Positions 24,040-31,575 of a stretch of DNA of 56,276 nt are shown one piece after another. Under the pieces are notes generated by a model. The model was not told where the DNA came from. It searched no databases and worked only from the letters and a program-made list of their open reading frames with translations. A program made the translations under genes and the position numbers. The DNA is from Sphingomonas asaccharolytica NBRC 15499 (lineage in GTDB: Bacteria > Pseudomonadota > Alphaproteobacteria > Sphingomonadales > Sphingomonadaceae). Location: NCBI RefSeq assembly GCF_001598355.1, contig NZ_BCYU01000024.1, forward strand, positions 1 through 56,276, read 5' to 3'. Each line of letters opens with the position of its first letter. Position 1 is the first letter of the stretch.

Positions 24040-24174
24040 GAGTAGCGGACTCCAGCGCCAAGCGACGAAGCCGCCGTTTAAGCGCGGCGGCAAGTTTAGC
24101 AAGCGACCCCGTGCGATCGGGCGCCGCCGAGCGGAAATTTGATTGTATGGGTAAAGCGAACTAGGCGGTTATAG

Positions 24175-24885
24175 ATGGACCCGAGGGACTCAGCGAATGG
24201 TGCCGTAACTTGGCACGATTCCATAGCGGATGCATTCGATGGGAGGTATAGCCGGTCGCCGCGCTTCATTGAGCGGCTGGCGGTGTGGCGCGACCTGATC
24301 GCTCATTATGTTTCGCCGGGCGATCAGGTCCTTGATGCGGGCTGCGGATCGGGCGTGTTCAGCTTCGAGGCGGCGGCGCGCGGCGCGTCGGTCCAGGCGA
24401 TCGACGGCAGCGCTGAGATGATCGCTATTGCCAGGCGTCGCCAAGACGAATTGGGCGATGCCAGCGTCGAATTCCGCGTTGGCCTGATCGAAGAATTGCG
24501 CACGTGGCCCGCCGCCAGCTTCGATGTAGTCATGGCGTCGAGCGTGGTCGAATATCTTCCCGATCTGGCGAGCGAGATCGCCTCGTTCTCCCGGTTGCTC
24601 AGGCCGGGTGGCCACCTGATCGTCTCTGTCCCGAATGCCGCGTCTCTCTACCGCAGGGCCGAGCGGGCGCTTTATCGGCTGATCGGCTGGCCGCGCTATT
24701 ATGCGCATGTACGTTCAATCGCGACGCCCAGCGTCTTCAGGTCGATCATGGCCGGAGCTGGCCTGGAAACGCTCGATCTCCGCTTCTATGCAGATCCGCC
24801 GATCCCCTTGACGGCTGCTCGAATGATGGGCGGCAGCGCCGCGCGCAAAACCTTGTTTGTCGCGGTCGGTCGAAAAGCCGGCTGA
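24175..24885 (+). CDS. Class I SAM-dependent methyltransferase
   Basis: This is a 236-residue methyltransferase with the motif I region QVLDAGCGSGVFSFEAAARG, AIDGSAEMIAIA and VVMASSVVEYLPDL, close to the UbiG/Methyltransf_11 group. ATG 24175 lies in a region with little SD. The C-terminal half (LYRLIGWPRYYAHVRSIATP) suggests a small helical lid. The substrate is unknown. In this location a sugar or quinone-like small molecule is possible. It runs into the peptidase gene on the same strand. Confidence 0.82.
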   Translation: MDPRDSANGAVTWHDSIADAFDGRYSRSPRFIERLAVWRDLIAHYVSPGDQVLDAGCGSGVFSFEAAARGASVQAIDGSAEMIAIARRRQDELGDASVEFRVGLIEELRTWPAASFDVVMASSVVEYLPDLASEIASFSRLLRPGGHLIVSVPNAASLYRRAERALYRLIGWPRYYAHVRSIATPSVFRSIMAGAGLETLDLRFYADPPIPLTAARMMGGSAARKTLFVAVGRKAG

Positions 24886-24916
24886 TGGTATCGCCCACGT
24901 TTGGAGTCAGCCCACC

Positions 24917-25867
24917 TTGCCGCGTCTGACGTGTGCGATGACGGCGACCTTGGCGCTCGGATGCGTGCCGGCCGCGCTATCAGGGGCCGGAGACCGCCAG
25001 ACCGAGTTAGTGCGGGGTTTGTTGGAACAAGACAAAACTGTCGCAACAATTGGCTACCGCCTCGGGACCACCAATGTCGATCTGTGTGTCGAGCATATGG
25101 TCGAGAGCGGCATGCTGATCGAGACCTTGGGTCAATATGGTGCGGCGTTCCGGCCCGCCGCGCGACAGGTGTTGGGGCTGAGCGATGGCCCGACCGTCGC
25201 GCTGGTCGTGGCGGGATCACCCGCCGAGCGCGCTGGGCTCAAGCCGGGAGACGTGCTCGTCGATGCCGACACTGTACCGTTCGCGGCGGCACCGCCCGCC
25301 TCGGCCGATGGGCGATTCGCAGGCATCGAGGCGGCGATGACCGCGCTCGACACGGCGCTGGCCGACGGAAAAGCGCGGCTGACGATCGTGCGCAACGGGC
25401 AGCGGCGGACGATCGACCTGATCGGCGTCACCGCCTGCAAGGCGCGGTTTCAATTGGTGCCGGGCGACTATGCCGATGCGGTGGCGAACGGCACATGGGT
25501 GCAATTGTCGACGCGGATGGCGGGGTTCGCAAAGACACCCGACGAACTGGCCGCCATCCTCGCGCACGAACTCGCGCACAATGCTCTCGGACATCGCAAG
25601 GCCAAGGCGAAAGTCCAGCGTTTGCAAGAGCTTCAGGCCGATCGACTAATGCCTTATCTGATGGCGCGCGCGGGGTTCGATCCCGATGCGGCAGTCGTGC
25701 TGTGGCGACGATTTCAGGCGCAGCGACTGGGCGGTCTGTTTCCGAGTGCGACTCACCCTTCCTGGTCGGACCGCGTGCGTGCGGTCGAAATCGAGCGCGT
25801 GCGGATCGCCGGCCTGGTGTCCCGAGGCGATACGATCGTCCCACCGGACGATTTGAAGTCGCGGTGA
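24917..25867 (+). CDS. PDZ-containing M48-like zinc metallopeptidase
   Basis: This is a secreted or membrane-linked metalloprotease. With TTG 24917 the signal sequence is MPRLTCAMTATLALGCVPAA; ATG 24938 is an alternative that lacks the basic residue and an SD, while GGAG lies 10 bases before the TTG. A PDZ domain (about 85-180; AGSPAERAGLKPGDVLVDAD) precedes the zinc motif HELAH (217-221, within AAILAHELAHNALGH). The downstream Glu ligand is in LQELQADRLM, as in M48. Length (316) fits periplasmic M48 peptidases. Its role in the polysaccharide region is not obvious. Confidence 0.82.
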   Translation: MPRLTCAMTATLALGCVPAALSGAGDRQTELVRGLLEQDKTVATIGYRLGTTNVDLCVEHMVESGMLIETLGQYGAAFRPAARQVLGLSDGPTVALVVAGSPAERAGLKPGDVLVDADTVPFAAAPPASADGRFAGIEAAMTALDTALADGKARLTIVRNGQRRTIDLIGVTACKARFQLVPGDYADAVANGTWVQLSTRMAGFAKTPDELAAILAHELAHNALGHRKAKAKVQRLQELQADRLMPYLMARAGFDPDAAVVLWRRFQAQRLGGLFPSATHPSWSDRVRAVEIERVRIAGLVSRGDTIVPPDDLKSR

Positions 25868-25958
25868 GTGTTGCGCCAGATCAATAGACTCGGGCGGCTG
25901 TCTGGGTGTAACGCGCTGTGACAACCGTGCCGCAGCGACTTAAAGGGGAATTGGTCAC

Positions 25959-27257
25959 ATGCTGATGAGCCGGGCCGAGGCAGCGACGCGCCCGCGATCT
26001 AGTATCTTCGAGTCGTTCCGCGTCGAGGCCTTCGCGGTGTTGGTACTCGCCGTGCTTGTTCCGAGCATGCTGATGAGTCGGCCGTTCCTTCTCGAGAAGT
26101 CCAACGCGGCGAAGTTGGTCGGGGGCGTCGACCAAGTCATTCTCGGTGCAGCCATCGGGGCCGTGCTGGGACTTTTTTTGCTTCGACGGGTGACCGCGTT
26201 CCCGGGGTCGCGCGTGTTCAGCTACATCGTCCCAAGCTATGCGACATCGTATGGGCTGGTGTTCGCTGCGTTCTTCTTCCTCCGGCTCGATTACAGCCGT
26301 GCCTATCTGGGTACGTCGTTCGTGTTCGCAGCGGTGACGTCGTATGCGATCCATTTCTATCTGCTGCGCGCGACGACCAAACCCTTTTACATCGTCCCCT
26401 TCGGCAAGACCGCGGCACTGACCGAACTGCCCTATGTCGAATGGATTCCGCTGACCGAGCCGGTCATGCCGCCAGGACGCGAGACGGTGATCGTCGCCGA
26501 TCTGCGGTACGATCACGACGACAATTGGGAACGCATGCTCGCCGAGGCCGCGGTCAACGGCCATCCGGTCTATCACGTCAAGCAGATCCGCGAGTCGCTG
26601 ACCGGGCGCGTATCGATCGAGCATCTTTCGGAAAACAGCTTCGGGTCGCTGCTCCCCAATCTCGCCTATCGCAAGATGAAACGCGGTTTCGATCTGTTGC
26701 TGACCCTGGTTGCCTTGCCGATCCTGATCGTGCCGATGTTGCTGATCGCGTTGCTGGTGAAGATCGACTCGGAGGGGCCGGTGCTCTTCAAACAGGAGCG
26801 AATGGGCTATCGCGGCCGGCCGTTCATGGTGTGGAAATTCCGCACAATGCGCGAATGCACTTCCGAGGAGGCGGCGCGTGACGGATTCATCACCATCGAT
26901 GACGATCAGCGCGTGACCCGCCTTGGTCGCTTCCTGCGCCGGACGCGGATCGACGAGCTGCCGCAGATGTGGAACATCATCAAGGGCGAGATGAGCTGGA
27001 TTGGTCCGCGCCCCGAAGCCGTCGCGCTGTCGACCTGGTACGAGCAGGAAATCCCCTTTTATTCATATCGCCACATCGTGCGGCCGGGGATCAGCGGCTG
27101 GGCGCAGGTCAACCAGGGGCATGTCGCCGACCTTGCCTCGGTCCATTACAAGCTCAATTACGACTTCTTCTACATCAAGCACTTTTCGGGTTGGCTCGAC
27201 CTGCTGATCCTGTTGAAGACGGTCGGGACCGTGGTCAGCGGGTTCGGAGCTAAATAG
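25959..27257 (+). CDS. Polyprenyl-phosphate sugar-1-phosphate transferase (EPS priming)
   Basis: This inner-membrane enzyme starts repeat-unit synthesis by loading a sugar-1-phosphate on undecaprenyl phosphate. It has 432 residues; ATG 25959 has an SD (AAAGGGGAA). Four N-terminal helices, a soluble CoA-binding-like part and a C-terminal catalytic domain (about 238-432) are visible, with KRGFDLLLTLVALPILIVP, PVLFKQERMGYRGRPF, WKFRTM and RTRIDELPQMWNIIKGEMSW. These are the intact motifs of the exopolysaccharide polyprenyl glycosylphosphotransferase family, as in sphingan loci. The gene ends 7 bp from the convergent wecC. The sugar transferred cannot be read off. Confidence 0.92.
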   Translation: MLMSRAEAATRPRSSIFESFRVEAFAVLVLAVLVPSMLMSRPFLLEKSNAAKLVGGVDQVILGAAIGAVLGLFLLRRVTAFPGSRVFSYIVPSYATSYGLVFAAFFFLRLDYSRAYLGTSFVFAAVTSYAIHFYLLRATTKPFYIVPFGKTAALTELPYVEWIPLTEPVMPPGRETVIVADLRYDHDDNWERMLAEAAVNGHPVYHVKQIRESLTGRVSIEHLSENSFGSLLPNLAYRKMKRGFDLLLTLVALPILIVPMLLIALLVKIDSEGPVLFKQERMGYRGRPFMVWKFRTMRECTSEEAARDGFITIDDDQRVTRLGRFLRRTRIDELPQMWNIIKGEMSWIGPRPEAVALSTWYEQEIPFYSYRHIVRPGISGWAQVNQGHVADLASVHYKLNYDFFYIKHFSGWLDLLILLKTVGTVVSGFGAK

Positions 27258-27264
27258 CCGCCGC

Positions 27265-28503
27265 TCAGGCTGGCCAAAGCCCCCGGGTATCGTAGATCGC
27301 CTTGCCCACTCGCCGATTGGCGGCCACCCCACGGAATTCATGATGATCGACCAGCACGACGAGCACCTCGCACTCGTCAAGTGCCTGGTCGAGCGTCACC
27401 TTGGTCGCGCCGGTGCCGTTGAACGCCGACGGCAGTGCGTCGACATGCGGCTCGACGACGCGGACGCGGTCGCCATATTTCTTGGCCAGTTCGACCGCGA
27501 TTTCGAGCGCGGGGCTTTCGCGGAGATCGTCGATATTGGCTTTGAACGACAGGCCCAGGCACGCGATCGCGGCGTCTGGATGCGCGTCCGCGAGTGCCGC
27601 TGTGCGCGCGAAGACATAATGCGCCTTGCCGTCGTTGACCTCGCGCGCCGTCCGGATCAGCCGAGCATTTTCCGGGTCGCTGTCGACGATGAACCAGGGG
27701 TCGACCGCGATGCAATGCCCGCCGACGCCGGGACCGGGCTGGAGGATGTTGACGCGGGGATGGCGGTTGGCCAGCCGGATGACTTCCCAGACGTCGAGGT
27801 CGAGCGTGTCGCAGACGATCGACAATTCGTTGGCGAACGCGATGTTGACGTCGCGAAACGAGTTTTCGACCAATTTGCACATTTCGGCGGCGCGCGCGGT
27901 GGTCGCGAGGCACTCGCCGGCGACGAAACCCTTGTAGAAGTCCACTGCGCGTTCGGCACAAATGGTGCTGAGACCGCCGATCGACCGGTCGTTGCTGACC
28001 AGTTCCTCGAGGATTTTTCCGGGCAGCACGCGTTCGGGGCAATAAGCGACGCAAACGTCGGTCGCCGCGTCGCCGCCATCGGGGAAGAGCAGATCGGGGC
28101 GCGCTTCCTTGAGCACGTCGCGTACCGCCTCGGTGGTGCCGACCGGGCAAGTCGATTCGACGATCACCAGGCTGCCCTTGCGCACTGCCGGGGCTATCGA
28201 GCGGGTCGCAGCAAGGACATATTTGATGTCGGGCGCGTGGTTTTCGGTGAACGGCGTCGGCACCGCGATCACGAACACGTCGCTGGGTTCGGGCGCAAGC
28301 GCCGCGCGCAGCGATCCCCTGGCGACCATCTCGTGCACCAAAGATTCTAGATTGGCTTCCTCGATATGGATGCGGCCGGCATTGATCGTCTCGACGACAT
28401 GCGGGCTGACATCGATACCGAGCACCGACGCGCCGCTGCGCGCGATCACCGCGGCGGTAGGCAGGCCAATATAGCCGAGGCCGACGACGCAGACGGTTGC
28501 CAC
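27265..28503 (-). CDS. wecC: UDP-N-acetyl-D-mannosamine dehydrogenase
   Basis: This enzyme oxidises UDP-ManNAc to UDP-ManNAcA. It has 412 residues. GTG 28503 is chosen because it lies 1 base after the wecB stop and starts at the Rossmann strand (VATVCVVGLGYIGLP); the 60-codon extension to 28683 is out of frame with wecB protein coding and without homology character. Catalytic Cys264 sits in PGVGGHCIAVDPWF, and STCPVGTTEAV and YCPERVLPGKIL are typical of WecC. It forms an operon with wecB and converges on the sugar transferase gene. Confidence 0.92.
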   Translation of the reverse strand: MATVCVVGLGYIGLPTAAVIARSGASVLGIDVSPHVVETINAGRIHIEEANLESLVHEMVARGSLRAALAPEPSDVFVIAVPTPFTENHAPDIKYVLAATRSIAPAVRKGSLVIVESTCPVGTTEAVRDVLKEARPDLLFPDGGDAATDVCVAYCPERVLPGKILEELVSNDRSIGGLSTICAERAVDFYKGFVAGECLATTARAAEMCKLVENSFRDVNIAFANELSIVCDTLDLDVWEVIRLANRHPRVNILQPGPGVGGHCIAVDPWFIVDSDPENARLIRTAREVNDGKAHYVFARTAALADAHPDAAIACLGLSFKANIDDLRESPALEIAVELAKKYGDRVRVVEPHVDALPSAFNGTGATKVTLDQALDECEVLVVLVDHHEFRGVAANRRVGKAIYDTRGLWPA

Positions 28504-28504
28504 C

Positions 28505-29638
28505 TCAGGCGGCCGAATCGAGGATGATGCGGGCGATCCGCTCGCTGCTTTTGCCATCCCCGAACGGGTTGTGGGCGCGGGCCATTGCTTCATAGGCAGC
28601 CTTATCGTCCAAAAGGCGTGAAGCTTCGGTAACGATGACCTCCTCGTCATTGCCGACCAATTTGGCGGTGCCGGCGGTGACACCTTCCGGTCGCTCGGTC
28701 GTTTCGCGCATCACCAGCACGGGTTTGGCGAGCGCGGGCGCTTCCTCCTGCACGCCCCCGCTGTCGGTCATCACGAAATGGCACAGCGACAGAAGGCGGA
28801 CGAAGTTGGGATAATCGAGCGGGTCGATCATCGCCACGTTGTCGATGCCCCCCAGCACCTCGGTCATCGTCGCGCGGACATTGGGATTGGGATGGACCGG
28901 GAAGATCACCGCGACGTCCGGGCGATCGGCGATTCGGCGGACCGCCTGGGCCACCGATTTCAGCCCATCGCCGAAATTTTCCCGCCGGTGTGTCGTTACG
29001 GCAACTATGCGTTTGCCGGCAAAGCGCGCGGCGATCGGCGCGATCGTCGAGGCGAGTGCGGGATCCGAATCGACCTGTGCTCGCGTTTCTATCAACGCGT
29101 CGATCACGGTGTTGCCGGTAACGTGGATCCGCTCCGCCGAGACGTTCTCCGCAAGCAGAGAGTCGCGAGAGGTTTCGGTCGGCGCAAAGTGCAGGTCGGC
29201 GATCGCGCCCACGACCTTGCGATTCACTTCTTCGGGCCAGGGATGATAGATGTTGCCGCTGCGCAGCCCCGCCTCGACATGGCCGACCGGGATCTTGCGA
29301 TAATAAGCCGTCAGCGCGCCGATCATCGCGGTCGCGGTATCGCCTTGGACGATGACGCGGTCGGGCCGGTCGGCGTCCATCACCTTGCCGAGCTCGGTGA
29401 GCAGCCGCGCGCTGAGCATATCGAGCGACTGATTGGGCAGCATCAGGTCGAGATCGTGCTCGGGCGTAATCCGGGCGATCTCAAGCACTTGATCGAGCAT
29501 TTCGCGGTGTTGGCCGGTGACGCAGACGCGCACGTCGGCATCAGTGCGGCGAAGCGCATGGACCAAGGGAAAGAGCTTGATCGCTTCGGGGCGCGTCCCG
29601 AAGACCACGAGGATACGGGGACGGGCGGCAGAAGGCAT
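28505..29638 (-). CDS. wecB: UDP-N-acetylglucosamine 2-epimerase (non-hydrolysing)
   Basis: This enzyme interconverts UDP-GlcNAc and UDP-ManNAc, the step before WecC. It has 377 residues starting at ATG 29638 (MPSAARPRILVVFGTRPEAI) with AAGGG about six bases upstream; the longer frame to 29680 lacks an SD. Family motifs are FGTRPEAIKLFPLV, TGQHREMLDQVL, HVEAGLRSGN and TDSGGVQEEAP, all intact. It is followed after one base by wecC. Together the pair gives UDP-ManNAcA for the polysaccharide. Confidence 0.93.
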   Translation of the reverse strand: MPSAARPRILVVFGTRPEAIKLFPLVHALRRTDADVRVCVTGQHREMLDQVLEIARITPEHDLDLMLPNQSLDMLSARLLTELGKVMDADRPDRVIVQGDTATAMIGALTAYYRKIPVGHVEAGLRSGNIYHPWPEEVNRKVVGAIADLHFAPTETSRDSLLAENVSAERIHVTGNTVIDALIETRAQVDSDPALASTIAPIAARFAGKRIVAVTTHRRENFGDGLKSVAQAVRRIADRPDVAVIFPVHPNPNVRATMTEVLGGIDNVAMIDPLDYPNFVRLLSLCHFVMTDSGGVQEEAPALAKPVLVMRETTERPEGVTAGTAKLVGNDEEVIVTEASRLLDDKAAYEAMARAHNPFGDGKSSERIARIILDSAA

Positions 29639-30003
29639 GCACGCCCTTTCCCGGATTGGGTGACGCCAGACAAGCCCCATTCGTCATGGTACGCCTATGC
29701 CGTAGCACATATACGGATCATCTAGGGAAGCGGCGATCTGTGCCGAATAGGTCGGAAATGCTGGCCTATCGTCATCAAAATTTAACCGTTCCGGGCGAAG
29801 GGCGATGCACGGAAGCCACGGTTGAATAAAAAGGTTTTCGCAAAGCAACGAATCTAGCCTATCGGCGTTTGCGAACTGTTGGCGTTGCGGCCGAATTGGG
29901 GCGGGGAACGATCCCGGAACGATCGGCACTATGGTTGACAGTCGGCGCGTTTGTGTGGCAAGCGCGTTGAGAAATTGGAACAGATAACCAAGGGAGTTTG
30001 CTA
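29639..30003. other. 365-bp intergenic region with a tandem-repeat promoter candidate
   Basis: No gene is seen here. On the plus strand a -35 TTGACA (29935-29940) is preceded by the direct repeat GGAACGATC at 29905-29913 and 29916-29924 (period 11 bp, one helical turn). No clear -10 hexamer is found at 16-18 bp. The region serves the divergent wecB and the small secreted protein gene and is A/T-rich around 29780-29840. Confidence 0.45.
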
Positions 30004-30255
30004 ATGGTGCTGTTTAAGTCCGCTGTTGCGGCGCTCGCGTCGGTGGCGCTGGTGGCGACCCCGGCGCTGGCTCAGGCTGCGCCCGCCAAGGGTGCGGTTA
30101 TGGCCAAGGTCAGCACCGTGCGCGCTGGCGCCGATGCCAAAAATGCCAATCATCTGAAGGGCAGCGGCACCATCGTTGCCGTTCTCGCGGTGATTGCCAT
30201 CATCGGCGGCATCGTTGCCGCCACCTCGGGTAGCTCGAAGCCCAAGAGCCCGTAA
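30004..30255 (+). CDS. Small exported protein with C-terminal membrane helix (83 aa)
   Basis: The function is unknown. ATG 30004 has AGGGAG about 8 bases upstream. A signal peptide (MVLFKSAVAALASVALVATP, cleavage after ALA near residue 23) is followed by a short Ala/Lys-rich segment and a hydrophobic helix (GTIVAVLAVIAIIGGIVAAT) and then a short polar tail (SGSSKPKSP). The mature protein would be about 60 residues, anchored by one helix. A strong terminator follows directly. The isolated small gene with its own promoter and terminator in the middle of the polysaccharide locus suggests separate, high expression. Confidence 0.75.
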   Translation: MVLFKSAVAALASVALVATPALAQAAPAKGAVMAKVSTVRAGADAKNANHLKGSGTIVAVLAVIAIIGGIVAATSGSSKPKSP

Positions 30256-30279
30256 GGCTTCTTTAGTTGTAGAATGAAC

Positions 30280-30313
30280 GGGCGTTACACCTTGGTGTAG
30301 CGCCCTTTCTTTT
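30280..30313 (+). terminator. Rho-independent terminator
   Basis: GGGCGTTACACC (30280-30291) pairs with GGTGTAGCGCCC (30294-30305): 12 bp with one G-U wobble and a minimal loop, followed by TTTCTTTT. It lies 25 bp after the small protein gene and is the clearest terminator in the window. Confidence 0.92.
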
Positions 30314-30349
30314 ATCACTAGCACAATCGACGCCTCGCCAAAGGGCGAG

Positions 30350-31567
30350 CTAGTGCTCTTCCTTCGCCGGCACGATTGCCAAGCGGTCAATCCAGACGCT
30401 GGCAGGTTGCAGGGTATTGTCCCCCATTCCATCGAAAATCAGCCGCTGTCCCGCACAGCCGCGGGGAACGGTAAAAGAGATCGCGAAGGGGTTCCAGTTG
30501 GCGCTCGTCCCTGGAAGAGTCGCCACTACGATCGGTGCGCCGCCGTCGTTTAACGAACACAGAACCCGCACCCGAACACTGCTCGCCTCTTGAGCGCTGT
30601 CGAGATACACTTCGCCGGTGAGGCGGTAGCTGCCGGAGCCCAATATCATTCCCTGGCTCGCCAGCGAGACATACGAATCGCTAAACAAGAAATGCAGCGC
30701 ATTGCCTGGGCGGCCTCCCGGGTCGGCGGAAAGTTCCGCGTAGTTACCTCCAGCATTGCTCAGGTCCCAGCCGAATGGAGCCGGTGGATTGGCGCCATCG
30801 AAATCTCCGTTCCGTAACCGTTGATCGCCTCCCTTTCCGTCTGCAAGTGCCCTCCACTGATGATAGAGCGTGGTCGGATCAACGTCGGTTGAGGCGCGCC
30901 GAAAATAGGGTGTCAGATCCGCCACGCTCGCGGGATGGCCGGCGGACTGCAGGTCACGGAAGGTCGCGAAGGCGCCTTCCGGCCTGCCGCTCCGACCAAG
31001 TTCCTGAAGATAAGAGCTGGCCCAAACAGGATGGGCGCGGGCGATCATCCGGACAATCATCCCGCGCAGAGGTGAACCCTCTTGTAATTGGACGAGCATC
31101 GGTATCAACACCTGCCACGTGTCGGAATCTTCATTGAGTAGGATGTCGGCTTCACGCAGAGTGGCGTTGTAATCTCCCAATTCGTATCCACTACGTAACA
31201 GCCAAAAATGAGTAGGGAAGTCGCGCAGCGACAATCTGCCCGCCAACGCGAATGCCGCCGCTGCTTGAGAATTTCGGTTGTGCATCGCGTCAACGAAGGC
31301 AAGATTTCGCAACGCACTTACTTGCAGCGGTGACCTTAACAGCGCCTCGCGGGCTTTGCCGGCGACTAACTCGATCTGCCTCGCGTCCTTAGCCTTGAAA
31401 ATCGCCAGATCGGCGTCCGCCGCGAGTGCGTCTGCATGGTGCGGCGCGAATCGCAGTGCGAGGTCGGGCCGTCCGCCCGCAAGGTAGAAACCAAGCGAAA
31501 TTGGAAGAGTGAACCACAGGAACGCGGTGCCCACAGACAGCGCGACCAAGCCTCTTAACCAAGACAT
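30350..31567 (-). CDS. Membrane-anchored TPR-like protein with beta-sandwich domain
   Basis: This is a 405-residue protein of unknown function. An N-terminal membrane helix (LVALSVGTAFLWFTLPISLG) is followed by an Ala-rich helical repeat region like TPR (about 40-215) and a C-terminal beta-rich domain (about 250-400) resembling a carbohydrate-binding module (RLRNGDFDGANPPAPFGWDL, then YRLTGEVYLDSA). It is the last gene of the O-ligase/Wza/Wzc operon, 8 bp after the tyrosine kinase gene. Similar genes accompany Wzc-type genes in sphingomonads; a role in chain assembly or surface attachment is guessed from this. Confidence 0.75.
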   Translation of the reverse strand: MSWLRGLVALSVGTAFLWFTLPISLGFYLAGGRPDLALRFAPHHADALAADADLAIFKAKDARQIELVAGKAREALLRSPLQVSALRNLAFVDAMHNRNSQAAAAFALAGRLSLRDFPTHFWLLRSGYELGDYNATLREADILLNEDSDTWQVLIPMLVQLQEGSPLRGMIVRMIARAHPVWASSYLQELGRSGRPEGAFATFRDLQSAGHPASVADLTPYFRRASTDVDPTTLYHQWRALADGKGGDQRLRNGDFDGANPPAPFGWDLSNAGGNYAELSADPGGRPGNALHFLFSDSYVSLASQGMILGSGSYRLTGEVYLDSAQEASSVRVRVLCSLNDGGAPIVVATLPGTSANWNPFAISFTVPRGCAGQRLIFDGMGDNTLQPASVWIDRLAIVPAKEEH

Positions 31568-31575
31568 TGCGCGTT

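Noticed and set aside
27340..28350. 336-codon plus-strand frame opposite wecC
   Set aside because: It is an antisense shadow of a clear WecC gene in GC-rich DNA; no RBS or family pattern.
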